DNA of 64,000 nt. Source: Aaosphaeria pasadenensis (lineage: Eukaryota; Ascomycota; Dothideomycetes; Pleosporales). Shown here in pieces: positions 10,306 to 22,123 of the stretch (the stretch's first letter is position 1; every line of letters starts with the position of its first letter). A program made the position numbers and the translations under genes. A model generated the notes under the pieces. It saw only the letters and a list, made by a program, of their open reading frames with translations. It ran no database searches and had not been told where the DNA came from. Location: NCBI GenBank assembly GCA_022813625.1, contig JAKLMB010000002.1:1860001-1924000 (forward strand), written 5' to 3'.

Positions 10306-13300
10306 ATGTGCGCAGGTTCCCACTCAATGGCGCCGGATGCGTCCCCAGACCTCCGTGTAACCCAGCTAGATGACACTCAGATTCCCTCTTCTGAGGAGGA
10401 GGAGGAGGAGGAGGAAGATGATGATCTAGCTGGCGACGATTTTGCTGGCACCACACAGAAGCCGGGAGGCTCGAGCCAGGACGACGATGAGGATGGCGGG
10501 AACAACGGTACATCCGAAGATGCACAGACTGCGGGCTTGCTGCCACGCGATAAGCAGAGGCGCACTGCTTTCTACGATTATGTTTCGGAGAAGCAAATGA
10601 GTCACTCTGAGGCAAAGCAGTTCTATCAGCGTCACCAGCTCGAGAATCTCGGCACCCCCAGCGATGGCTATAGCCCCGTTATACGTGCGAAAACCTTCCC
10701 CGCCAACTTCGCTGCCAATGATAGCCTCGATATGCCAAGCAGAGCAGACAGTATTCGATCTAGAAAAAGCAACACGAGCCTGGCAAACCAGTTTCACAAG
10801 CCCGCGCTTCCCGTCGGGTTGTCACAGACAGAACAGTCACAGGACCCACGAACACAATTTGCTCCCCTTGCTGGAGCAAACGAGCCCTCTGCAGATGCAT
10901 TCCTCAGTGCCGACAAGTCCGCAAGGGAGCATTCAAATCACCCCGGTCTTCCGCACGAATTCAAACCTCCGTTGCTTGCTGAAGAGGGAATACACGGAGC
11001 TGGCGCTGGAGTCGGAATCGGCTCAGGAGCGGGTGGTTTCGCCATGTCAGACTCGAGCGTGACTGCTGAGCTTAGCTCGATATATACCAATATTCAAAAA
11101 GTCATAGATCTACGTCACAAATACATCCGCCTGTCTCTTCAAGGCAATTTCGATAACCCAAAGGACGATCCCAGCTGGAAAATTTACCCTCCCCACCCTG
11201 AGCCGGTGTGGGATGAACTGAAGGGGCGTCCTATGGGAACGAGCAGCTTGCAGAACAGCACAGTTCTCGATCCCGCCGATGCCCCTAAGCCGCCCAGGAA
11301 GATGGGTAGAGATATTGGTGAGGATTTCTGTAAGGAAGACTTGCCTATTCCCGGCCCATCCGAACTGTCTTTCCGCCTGGACGAGAGTGGCGTCTTCCAA
11401 GTGTATGAGACCACCAAGTCGGCAGAGCTTGAATTGCCAATTGTGGCGATTCCTACATTGAGGGACTTCTACATGGATCTTGATGCCATTCTCGATGTCT
11501 CGTCGGACGGGCCGAGTAAAAGTTTCGCTTTCCGCAGGCTTCAGTATCTCGAGGGCAAGTTCAATCTCTACTACTTGTTGAATGAGTATCAAGAGATTGC
11601 CGACAGCAAGAAGGTTCCCCATAGAGATTTCTACAACGTCCGAAAGGTAGATACTCACGTTCACCACTCGGCATGCATGAACCAGAAGCATCTGCTGCGT
11701 TTCATCAAGTCCAAGATGAAGAAGTCTTGCGACGAGGTGGTGCTCTTCCGAGATGGAAAGCATCTGACACTGAAGGAGGTGTTCGAATCGATCAACCTGA
11801 CAGCGTATGACCTCAGTATTGATACATTGGATATGCACGTAAGTTGGATCCTGCAAGCTTCGAAATTTAGAAAATTCTAACTCGACCAGGCGCACACCGA
11901 CTCCTTCCATCGTTTTGATAAGTTCAATCTCAAGTACAATCCTATCGGAGAATCTCGTCTTCGTACAATCTTCCTGAAGACCGACAATTTCATCAAAGGT
12001 CGGTACCTTGCGGAAATTACGAAAGAGGTAATTTCGGATTTGGAATCCAGCAAGTATCAAATGGTGGAGTGGCGCATCTCCATCTACGGACGAGCGCTTG
12101 ATGAATGGGATAATCTCGCCGCCTGGGTTGTGGACAATAAGTTGTTTTCGCCCAATGTGCGATGGCTGGTGCAGGTGCCTCGCTTGTACGATGTCTATAA
12201 AGCGTCCAATCTCATGGACAACTTCGAACAGGTTGTCACGAACGTCTTCCAGCCGCTCTTCGAAGTTACTAAAGATCCGTCAAGCCACCCCAAATTGCAC
12301 ATCTTCCTGCAGAGAGTCATCGGATTCGACAGTGTCGACGACGAGAGCAAAGTCGAACGTCGCCTGTTCAAGAAGTTCCCCGTTCCCAAAGTATGGACTT
12401 CGAAGCAAAATCCACCTTACAGCTACTGGATGTACTATCTCTTCGCCAACATTGCATCTCTCAATGTGTGGCGTAAGCAGCGTGGCTTCAATACGTTCCT
12501 ACTCCGACCACATTGCGGAGAGGCAGGTGATACCGACCATCTTGCTGCTGCTGTCCTTTGTACGCACAGTATCAGCCATGGTCTTCTTCTCCGCAAGGTT
12601 CCGTTGCTGCAATACATCTTCTATCTGGAACAGATTGGTGTCGCCATGTCTCCTCTAAGCAACAACGCACTGTTCCTCGCCTACGAAAGGAATCCTTTCT
12701 TGGGGTACTTTAGACGTGGTCTCAATGTCTCGTTATCCACTGATGATCCATTGCAATTCGCCTTCACAAAGGAGCCCCTCATAGAAGAGTATTCGGTCGC
12801 AGCCCAGATTTACAAGCTGAGCGCAGTGGATATGTGCGAACTGGCAAAGCATTCTGTGGAGCAGAGTGGGTTCGAGCATTCAATCAAGCAGCGATGGCTG
12901 GGAAGCAATTATCATCTCCCGGGTGTGGCTGGTAACGATATGGCAAAGTCCAATGTGCCCAGCATCCGTGAGGCATTCAGACATGAAACGTTGGCAGCAG
13001 AACTGTCCATGTGAGTATTCTTGGTTGGACGATGTAAAGGTAGCATCCATTAACATAAACAACAGGATCGATCGATATACGCGCGCTTCACAGACTTCGG
13101 GTCACGATCTCACGACTCTGAACCTTCCAACCGCTCACTCTACAGTCCCACAAACGCCCAGGTCCAACCACGCGACTCACCCTGGCTCTCCCGTGGCATC
13201 GCTGCATACCAATCCCTCCGCAGCCCACCTGCCAGACCAGCACCAGATACCTTCCCTGTCCCAGGACGCCAGCCACGGCCATCAACAGTCACCCAACTAT

Positions 13301-13828
13301 CCCATGCAGCAGGCACGCTTCAACCAGGCATCCGCCGGCGCCGACAGCCCCGTAGAGTCCTCGGCCCAACCACCGAGCCCCGCCCGACACAAGGGCGACA
13401 CGTTCGAACGGCCACGACGAAGCTCGAGCATGGTGCTCGACCCGGGAAGCAGCGTGCCTCCCCAACCCAGCATCCTCCCATCGCCAACGAGCACCCAGCA
13501 ACCATTCTCACCCTACGCCACCGCGACCAACCAGGGCGTGAAGAGCCCCGAAGAGTCGATGACGTTGACGCGAACGACCAGCTCGACGGGCTTGCCGCTG
13601 GAGGCCGCGGAGCCGAAGATCTTCCCCGGCGTCGTCAGTCGCAGGAGACGGAGCAGCTTGCGGAGCAGCGCCCTCGACGACGAGGAGAACCCGGCGGCGG
13701 CTGCGGCGGCGGTCGCAGCACAAGTACAGGGCCATCACGCGCCGCAGGTGTCTCATCCGGGCCACTCGGGCTTCGTCCGCGGGGATGGGAACTCCGTGGT
13801 TGAGGAGCGTGATTCTGACGATAATTGA
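10306..13828 (+). CDS. amd1: AMP deaminase
   Basis: Cytosolic zinc enzyme of the purine nucleotide cycle: AMP + H2O gives IMP + NH3. Exons are 10306-11838, 11890-13010 and 13066-13828; predicted 1138 aa with the ATG at 10306. The catalytic half is unmistakable: [18 protein letters not shown] with metal-binding His451 and His453, then [16 protein letters not shown] across the first junction, [11 protein letters not shown], and [10 protein letters not shown] with Asp796-Asp797 near the active site. The N-terminal ~400 residues are an acidic, low-complexity regulatory region (a poly-Glu run near residues 28-36), as in other fungal and animal enzymes. Exon 3 adds a Ser/Pro/Gln-rich tail of about 250 residues typical of filamentous fungi. 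An alternative 5' exon is possible (see the leader entry). Confidence 0.95.
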
Positions 13829-14831
13829 AGGGTGGGCGATGGATTGGTAGAGTGTGGTAACAATAGTGGGTGACGCCTAGGTACCTACCTATATATTATC
13901 ATGGAAATTAGATAGTGATGGGACAGAATGAGATTGGCTACGATTATTGATATCGTGTTATATTTTATATTATATATACTTATGTATAGACTCGATTTCC
14001 GGTAGCCGTATAGACTTGTTGCTTTTAAAAAAAAGTTTTAATCAAACCCTCTGTTTCTGCTCTACGTTTCTTTTACCTCTCAATGATACATGACTGTCTA
14101 TGTCGCCCCTTTTTCAGTCATGGACTATGCATGTACGTAGTCCCATCAAATTCCATCCTCCCTCCCCTTCGTCACCAAAAATGTTGTAAGAGCCTCTATT
14201 CCTCTACGTACAGTAAGTTTCTCACTCTTGTAGACGTGCATTATCTGCTATATCTTTAGGTACATAAGACATATGTACAAACTTTCACGTCTTTCAATAG
14301 ACTATGTTTTTGTCTTGTTTTCTAGTGTTGCTTCGTTGGATTCTATGGATGTGGAATAATAATTTAGGAATAGAGAAAAAGGAGAAGAAAAAAATAGGGT
14401 ATAGAGAAGGCGACATAAAGTGTACAATTAGATAGATCGATCCAGTTGTTGGATTCGTCAGATTCGTGCTAGTTCAAAGTTGTGTATTGGTGTTATTGAA
14501 CGTGGATAGAGTGTCCTATGTAGGAATGTACAATAATATGCTGTAAGCTAAATAATCTACTATAGAATTAATATTAATTTATATCTAAATACGCTGTAGG
14601 CCGAACCACCTACTACAACTTTACACATTAATTCATTTTAAATACGCTGTGAGCCAAATTGTTAATTATTGGACTTATGGTTATGAATTTCTATTGATTC
14701 GTTCATGGTCGGAAGATAGAACTGTAGGTTTCGTTTGCTATCTATAGCGAGCGCCGTCCCTAATAATTATACAGTTGTCTTAGGTGCAAATCACTACCAT
14801 CAAAGGTTCCCGTTCCCTCAAAGCTGCTCCC
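13829..14831. other. Convergent spacer AMD1 / RPT1
   Basis: AT-rich 1.0 kb with both 3' UTRs. CCTAGGTACC-type palindromic sequence is at 13876-13890. A degenerate 53-bp tandem repeat occupies about 14535-14698 (separate entry). No ORF of note. Confidence 0.6.
14535..14698 (+). repeat. Degenerate 53-bp tandem repeat, locus 1
   Basis: The core GCTGT recurs at 14540, 14593 and 14646, exactly 53 bp apart. Units 1 and 2 align over the whole length with mostly C/T and G/A differences; unit 3 is clear only for its first 15-20 bases. The second unit contains GCTGTAGGCCGAA and TACTACAAC. The same unit occurs in reverse orientation near 40.2-40.3 kb. The pattern of transitions and AT richness would fit repeat-induced point mutation, but the sample is small. 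Confidence 0.75.
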
Positions 14832-16405
14832 CTAATTGTATTGCATGTACGTGGCAGTAGAATTGAACTTCAGGTTACCCTTGATAACCTTGTCCACAGC
14901 GGCGAGGAAATCCTTCTCGGTCGCAACCTTTCTTCGCGCTGCAAAATTGTCAGTTTTGATCTCGCATGACAGCATAAACCTAAAACTTTACCTCTAATCG
15001 CGAACATTCCCGCTTCTGTGGCGACACTCCTCAATTCAGCACCGGTACTGTTTGGACACAATCGTGAAATCAGCTCCCATCGGATGTCCCTCTCGACGCT
15101 CATACTCTTGGCGTGAATGCGGAGGATATTGGCGCGACCCTCCATATCAGGTAGCGAGAACTCGATCTTACGGTCGATACGGCCGGGACGCATGAGTGCA
15201 GGATCAAGAGTGGACGGTCTGTTAGTGGCAAACATGACTTTGATATTGCCACGGGAGTCGAAGCCGTCGAGTTGGGTAATGAGCTCAAGCATAGTTCGCT
15301 GAACTTCGTTGTCGCCTCCTGCACCGTCATCGAAACGAGCACCGCCAATAGCATCCACTTCGTCGAAGAAGATGATGCATGCCTTCTTTGTCCGCGCCAT
15401 CTCGAAAAGCTCTCGCACCATTCGTGCACCCTCACCAACGTATTTTTGGACGAGTTCGGAACCGATGACTCGGATGAATGTTGCGTCGGTTCTGTTGGCA
15501 ACTGCACGAGCACATAAGGTCTTTCCGGTTCCTGGTGGTCCGTAGAGAAGGGCACCTTTAGGAGGATCGATACCGAGGTTCACAAATCGTTCCGGTGACA
15601 GCAGAGGCATCTCAACAACTTCTCGTAGTTTCTCGATCTGCTCCTTGCAACCTCCGACGTCGCCGTAGGTTACGTCCGGCTTGTCTTCGACTGTCATCAT
15701 CGTAACTGAGGGATCGATCTTAGGCGGTAGCGGAAGGAGGATCTGGTACTTATTCCTGTCCACACTATTGTTCCTTTAGCTTCAGAACTTCATCTGGGTG
15801 GAGCTGATACTAACCCTACTCGCATACCCTCCTCGATATCCGTGGGCGACACACGCTCGCCCAAATTGACGACGAACTTGGCGATTTGTTTGACATTAAT
15901 GACGTATTTGCTCTTGTCGGTGTCCTTTTCATCTTGTATTATCTTTGTGCAACGGGCAACTTGGAGTGGCTGTTCTTCTTGCATGCGTTGTCTGTCGGCA
16001 GCGATGTCCCATAGATGAGGTGGCGCAAGACCAGTGTCCGATTCCTGAGACTTCATTAGGGTTGTACAAGTGAGATAGCGTGGTTGCATTTACCTTGACG
16101 CCTGCAATGCTGTTAGCTTAGTTTCTCGAGTCCAAGGCTGAACATACATACCAATCTTCTCATTTATAGTCTGTTGCTTATCTTTGACCTCTTTCTCAAG
16201 CTTCTTCAGCTCTGCCGCATATGGCGCGGCGCCGTATGTCTTCAACACCTGAATGTCCCTAACGCATGATTAGTTTCGTCCGGATCAATCCACATCTTCC
16301 GAAACCGTACTCATCAGTGAGAGGAGTTATCTTCTTCTCCTCTATCTCATCGTCGGCGAAGTTCTTCTGGTATTTCTCCCAACTCGACCCGGTGGCACTG
16401 GGCAT
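14832..16405 (-). CDS. rpt1: 26S proteasome regulatory ATPase Rpt1
   Basis: One of six AAA+ ATPases in the base ring of the 19S regulatory particle, which unfolds ubiquitylated substrates. Six exons on the minus strand: 16311-16405, 16152-16258, 16094-16101 (only 8 nt), 15815-16044, 14992-15764 and 14832-14938. Phases all agree and give 439 aa, close to the usual 430-470. Walker A GPPGTGKT is at residues 222-229 and Walker B IIFFDE at 277-282; sensor [20 protein letters not shown] follows. The Rpt1 subtype is shown by [15 protein letters not shown] and the [12 protein letters not shown]-terminal block. Inclusion of the 8-nt exon is required to restore the family sequence NEKIGVKESDTG. The last exon encodes the small C-terminal helical part ending TYMQYN. 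Confidence 0.96.
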
Positions 16406-16722
16406 GGTGGAGGTTGGAGAGCGAGCTCGGGGAAGGGTGTATCGAGTTTGATCTGCGAGGGTGCGGAATTTCGAAAGGACTACGTAGGTCGGAATTCAAA
16501 GGAGGGTCTGCGTATGGATGAGGCTGATTCGGCGGCTTGTAGATGTATGTAGAAGCTCTTAGAGATGGGTGTCGTAGTTAGGTGGTTGTAATCAGTAAGT
16601 CGGTCGGAGCTTGGCGTCCGGGGTTATTCCGACGCGTGCGTTCGCGCTCAAGAAATTTAGGCGCAAGCTCAGTGCCCCCCACCGACCATATACACCACCT
16701 CATATACTCGAACTCATACATC
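16406..16722. promoter_or_regulatory. Shared divergent promoter RPT1 / CCT4
   Basis: Only 317 bp separate the start codons of a proteasome ATPase and a chaperonin subunit. I looked for the yeast Rpn4 proteasome element (GGTGGCAAA) and did not find it. No clear TATA box on either strand. Confidence 0.6.
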
Positions 16723-18597
16723 ATGGCAGCCCAGGTAGCAAGTGGAAGTGGCGGGGGCGGCTCAAATGCCGCTTTCAGAGTACGAAATCCTTATTCTACC
16801 AGTTCGCGGTTCGACCTTTTGCTAACATAGACCACAGGATAAGGAAAAGCCGCGGGCAGTGAGGATAGCCAATATTGTCGCAGCAAGAGGTATGGCAAAT
16901 GTCTACAATATGGTTGGAATGTGAAGCTTACTTGCAAATACAGCTGTGGCTGATGCCATCCGAACCGTAAATACCATATAACCACGAATATATCTCGGTA
17001 TACTAACTTGGACATAGTCTTTGGGACCTAAGGGAATGGACAAGATGGTTTGTGGGACAATGATATATACATATTGATAGTATCTGACACACGGCAGATC
17101 CAAACTGGAAAAGGAGAGACTCTCATTACCAACGACGGAGCCACCATGTTGAACCAAATGAGCGTAATGCACCCCTCCGCGAAGATGCTCGTTGACCTTG
17201 CCCATGCGCAAGATATCGAGGCAGGAGATGGCACAACTTCGGTCGTTGTGATAGCAGGCAGTCTCCTCGGAGCTGCTGAGCGGTTGTTGGGCAAAGGAAT
17301 TCACCCCACTGTCATCTCGGAGTCTTTCCAGCGAGCGGCGGCTAAGGCTATCGAGATCCTCACCGACATGTCAATCCCCATCTCTCTCACGGACACCCCT
17401 ACACTTTTGAAGACAGCCGTAACTTCTCTGTCATCGAAGATCGTAGCCCAGGAACCGAAGCTCCCCGCCATGGCCGTAGACTCGGTGCTCAAGATCATCG
17501 ACCCCAAAACAGCAGACAACGTCGACTTGAAGAACATAAGGATGATCAAGAAGTTGGGAGGAACCATCGAAGACAGCGAGATGATTGACGGTCTTGTGCT
17601 CAACCAGCCCGTTGTCAAGAGTGCCGGCGGCCCCACAACTAAGGAGAAGGCGAGAATAGGATTGATCCAGTTCCAGCTGAGCCCTCCCAAACCGGACATG
17701 GAGAATCAGATCATGGTCAATGATTACAGGCAAATGGACAAGATCCTCAAGGAGGAGCGTACGTATCTCTTGACCATGGTCAAGAAGATCCAGAAGGCGA
17801 AGTGCAATGTCCTTTTCATCCAGAAGTCTATTCTCCGAGACGCCGTCAACGACCTCAGTTTGCACTTCCTCTCCAAGCTCAAGATCCTCGTCGTCAAGGA
17901 CATTGAGCGGGACGAGATTGAATTCATTTGCAAGGTAACTACAGACGCCAGCATCCACCATCTCAGCATCTAGCTAATCAATACACCGTAGAGCACTGGA
18001 TGCAAACCCATTGCCGACATTGATTCATTCACCGAGGACAAGCTCGGCACCGCAGACCTAGTTGAAGAGGTGCAATCGTCGGGCGCCCGCTACGTCAAGG
18101 TCTCTGGCGTCAAAGCCGCCGCCTCGACCGTCTCCATCGTCTGCCGCGGAGCTAACTCACTCATCCTCGACGAGACGGAGCGCTCCCTGCATGACGCACA
18201 CTGCGCCATCCGCTCGCTCGTCAAGAAGAAGGCTCTCCTCGCCGGAGGAGGCGCCCCTGAAATCGAGATCTCACACCAGCTGGCCACGCTGTCCCGCGAA
18301 CTAACGGGCACCGAGGCCATCTGCTGGAAGGCATTCGCGGACGCCCTCGAGGTGATTCCCACAACGCTGGCAGAGAACGCGGGTCTCAACAGCATCAAGG
18401 TGGTGACAGACCTGCGACATCGACACGCCCAGGGCCAGAGGAACGCGGGCATCAGCATCAAGAGCGGTGGTGTGAAGAACGATATCTCCGAGGAGAAGGT
18501 GCTCCAGCCTCTGCTCGTCAGCACGAGCGCGATCGAGCTCGCGGCGGAGACGGTCAAGATGATTCTGAGAATCGACGACATTGCTTTGTCACGGTAA
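16723..18597 (+). CDS. cct4: T-complex protein 1 subunit delta (CCT4/TCP1-delta)
   Basis: Subunit of the cytosolic TRiC/CCT chaperonin that folds actin, tubulin and WD40 proteins. Six exons: 16723-16779, 16838-16889, 16944-16966 (23 nt), 17018-17047 (30 nt), 17098-17934 and 17992-18597; predicted 534 aa, the normal length. The small exons are needed to rebuild the conserved ATP-site segment [17 protein letters not shown]. Other ATPase motifs are NDGAT (66-70) and GDGTTS (97-102). The delta subtype is indicated by [33 protein letters not shown] and IDDIALSR are the expected C-terminal elements. The first exon is Gly/Ser-rich. Convergent with the conserved gene at 20.6 kb. Confidence 0.95.
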
Positions 18598-20637
18598 AGG
18601 AGGCGTGGCACCTAGTCATTCATTTCAAGGTGGGCCATGTTTCCTCAAAAAGTGTTCAAGAAAGACTACCCCTCAATGTATTTTTGCAACCGTCGTAGAT
18701 ACCGGGCAGCAAGCAGTAGATGGAAACTTTGAATGCATGACGAAAGACTAAGCAAGTGGTTCTTCTTTCTTTACTAACGATACGATACTCAAGTGATGTA
18801 TACAGGTGCAGTATACCCAGTACCCGTTACTAACTACCTACAATTCACCTCCCAGCTACATATCCACCACCCATAATCAACAGTCAATCCTTGTGAAAAT
18901 CCCAGACACTCTTATCCCCACACGAGTACGGAGTAGATGGATTTCCAATACCTACATTCAACAAACTACTCACATCCGTACCCACTCGACAACCCGCCCA
19001 ACCTACTACTTCACAATCCTCCACATTCACCGGAACCACACTTCCCCCCTGACCCATTCCATAAGACAAGGAAGCCCTCTCCATCAATCATACCCACCCA
19101 CCCGCTCACTCAAAACAACCTAAAAGCGAAAGCGATCTCCCGTCTCCCGTCTTCCGTCCCTCCCTCTCTCAATAGCATCGTCTCGCCGTCTCTGTCTCCG
19201 TCTCCATCTCCTTGTCTACGTGCAGAGCAGACGGGGAGATAGAACCGACGGAACCATTCTAAGCAAGGCCTTTTTTATTCTCCTCTCATCTCACTAACGA
19301 ATTCCAAATCTCTAAGACGACCACGATCTATCCATCTATATCCATCACATAACGACCACCGTCCCCCACCAGGCCCCCATTACCACATGACGGCAGTTCA
19401 TCGACACAGCAAGCACGATGATCCGCATGACCACCTCCATGACCAACAACCCCCGCCCCGTCCCCCTCCCCCTTACCTCAAATCTCTCGGGGAAAAAAAG
19501 GGAAGACAAGAGAGACATGAATATACCGTGTAATTGAATCAATAAACTATTCGGTGAAGCATCCCCCGGACCCCCCGTTCAGTTCACTGACATCGTTGCT
19601 CATGACTGAGTACGCTAGTCAGGCCAGACGGCGCGAGGCTGGAAGGGGCCGCCAAGTTCATGCTCCCGCGATAGACGGTATGATACAATATAACGAATGG
19701 CGGGATGGCTGGCTGGCTGGCTGGCTGGTCTTCACGCGGTAGGTTACAGGTAAGCTGCTATGAGTTGGGATTGCAAATACCTAGATGCGGATAACGCGAG
19801 CTGCCGGTCGTTAAAATTCAAATTCAATAGATAGATACCTTGTACAATTTTGACAGTTGTTGATCACACTTTTAATGCTAGATAGAGGCGAGGAATCAAT
19901 CTAAGCATGAATCGTTCTCATTTTCATTTCCGTTTTGATCTTTTTTTGGTTTGTTCAATAGACCTTTGGGTATCAAGAAAAAGAAAAAAGGGCTGCAAAC
20001 AGCGAGCGACTAGTTCTACTGTCTGCGCTGCTGCATACCGGATCTGTTCAATCTTGCTTTCAGAAACATCCTCGCGCCACAACACTCTCCAAACTTAACC
20101 CGCCCCCACAAGTTAAAGATTGTAGGTTTGGAAGGTAAACTAGTTGGAGGGCCACCACACACTAATCGTTCGTCTTTCCTCCTCTACGCGGAAACACCCG
20201 TAGCAGATGAACCCGCAATAATGACTCTAGGAAAGTGTTGATAAACATATATATAATACAGGCATGCCATGGCTTATTCCATCCGTGGCACAGAAAGAGA
20301 GGGGGAAAGAAAATGGTGACTTTTTATTTAGATCGAGATCGAGATTGAAAAATTAAAATTAGAACGCCCGCTGAAGCGCAAAACAATTTTCTTCGTGACC
20401 AGACAATTGGGCTGCCTGATCGGAACTTCAATAGATAAGGATAGTGAGACCATCGCGGCATGACATCGTGATAGTGCGAGGGTTCGTCGTCGCATGAGAG
20501 ATGATAGTTTCGTTCCATCGTGGGATCCATAAAGGTTAGGGTGGGGGCGGTACCTGCATGTTCGTCGCAACTAGTTCGTTTCCGTTGTGTTTGTGTGTTT
20601 GTCCTTAGGGGTTCCGATTCGGACCGAACTTTAGAGT
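18598..20637. other. Convergent spacer CCT4 / gene at 20.6 kb
   Basis: Two kb without supported coding sequence; C/T- and A-rich, with a GGCT microsatellite (19707-19728) and one TACGGAGTA (18927-18935). It must hold two 3' UTRs. Frames that look open here are low in complexity and have no domain signal. Confidence 0.55.
19707..19728. repeat. (GGCT)n microsatellite
   Basis: About five uninterrupted copies of GGCT. Confidence 0.9.
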
Positions 20638-22123
20638 TCATCGACCTCCCCTCTTGCTGGCACGCTTGAACAACCTCGTAACAAGGTTTCCTTGCGCTTT
20701 GGGCTTGACGGCAAAGGCGCCATTCGCACCGGTCATGTCGTCCGTGAGATGCAACTCCTCCAGTGCGAATGGGTCGTCCTTCGCAACGCTCGGTGTCCTC
20801 CAACCGTAGAGTTGCTCTTCGTCGGCACGCAAATCCGGCCGCGTTAATGTCATACGGAGCGTCATCTCCCGGTTGATACGTCCATTCATTAAGTGCATCG
20901 GGCTCATGTCGGCGGAGTCCAAAGACGAGAAGTGCGAGGGTGATCCTCGAGTATGGACGCGAAAGGATGGGCCTATGCTCGACGGTGTGATGGGTGAATC
21001 GAAGTCCTCCAAGGAATCGCCATCAGAGTCTGGTGTATGATTCTCGGTAGTGCGTTTAGGACTATCGCTGCGGCTATTGGCAACCATACCGGGACCTTCC
21101 TCATCCTCACCGAGATCAGAGTCCTCCTCATTATCTAGGAATGACATCTTGTCGTCGCGGAGAAACGTCTGAAAGTCGCGAGAGAAGTGTTGGGCATCTG
21201 TGGCGATTGGCGGTAGCTGATAGCTCGGCTGTGGGACTATGTTCCCAGCGGTCGCAGGAAATCCAAACTCCACAGCCTCATCGAACTTTTGAGGTGAGGC
21301 GAGGAACATGCGGAGCTTCTTTCGAGCCTCTGGGTCGCGATAGTGGGTAGCCTCCGGATCGAAGACGGGCGCGGCCGCCGCGTGGGACGATCTCCGCCCC
21401 AGTAATTGTGTTTGAGAAACCGATCGCTGGTGGAGTCTAGTTTGAGAATGGCCGAATGATGAGGACTGATCCACCACAATGGGAGCGGACGAGGTCGAAT
21501 GGCGGAAGGGCAGGGATATGCTGGAGAGGGAGAGCGTCCGGCGGAAATGGGCCTGCGGTGGTGACCCCGCGTGCGAGACAGGAGGTGCCATGGCGTCCGA
21601 TCGGGGGAAATTCTGGTGTTTCTGGTGCTGCTGATGCTTCTGTCGCTCCCTGGCTCCCTCTTTCCCAAAAGGTTGGTTGGTGTTGATGTTCGCGTGCGGA
21701 CTGGGAGAGCGGGAAGGTCGCCGCGAACGGTCTTCTTCGCTACTGCTACGGGAGCGCAAGTCGAACTGGAAATTGTTCAATGCACGCTGCTGCGAGGGCG
21801 AACTGTAGGTCCCGAACAATAAAAGTTGTTCTTCGCGGGAGAGGTGCTGGCGGCGCAACTTGGCAGGCAGCGCACGATAGAGGGAGGATGCTTGCTGTGA
21901 AACGCCAGTGTAGTGCCCGCATTCGCAATTGCAATTGAAATCGAAATCGAAATCGCAGCAACGGTGGGGGCCTGGAGCTCTGCGCAGAATGCGGCGCTGG
22001 CGGTGGTGGAGACGAACGCGACGACGGTGGGATTGGTGGTGAAGCGGCGTGGGACCAAAGAGGAACTGCTGCTCTGCCGACTCTGCTATGCGCAGGCGTT
22101 CGAGGGGAGAGAAGTATTTTGAC
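20638..22123 (-). CDS. Conserved fungal protein of unknown function (5' end unresolved)
   Basis: A single 3'-terminal exon of at least 494 codons. The frame remains open well upstream of the first possible TTG at 21858, through YFSPLERLRIAE (about 22120-22085) and EQQFLFGPTP, up to a good acceptor CTCGCTAG whose exon begins at 22123 with the third base of a codon. No ATG lies in frame inside the exon before residue 100, so at least one upstream exon is needed; I could not place it. Features: Ser/Arg-rich, disordered regions; a conserved-looking block DPEARKKLRMFLASPQKF; an acidic stretch EEDSDLGEDEEG; a REMTLRMTLTRPDLRADEEQ block; and a basic C-terminus KRASKRGGR. These blocks resemble a widespread Pezizomycotina family sometimes labelled mucin-like, from memory only. 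No function assigned. Confidence 0.75.

Noticed and set aside
18806..19242. 100-codon frames downstream of CCT4
   Set aside because: Thr/His/Pro-rich translation of CA-rich 3' spacer; no supporting signal.
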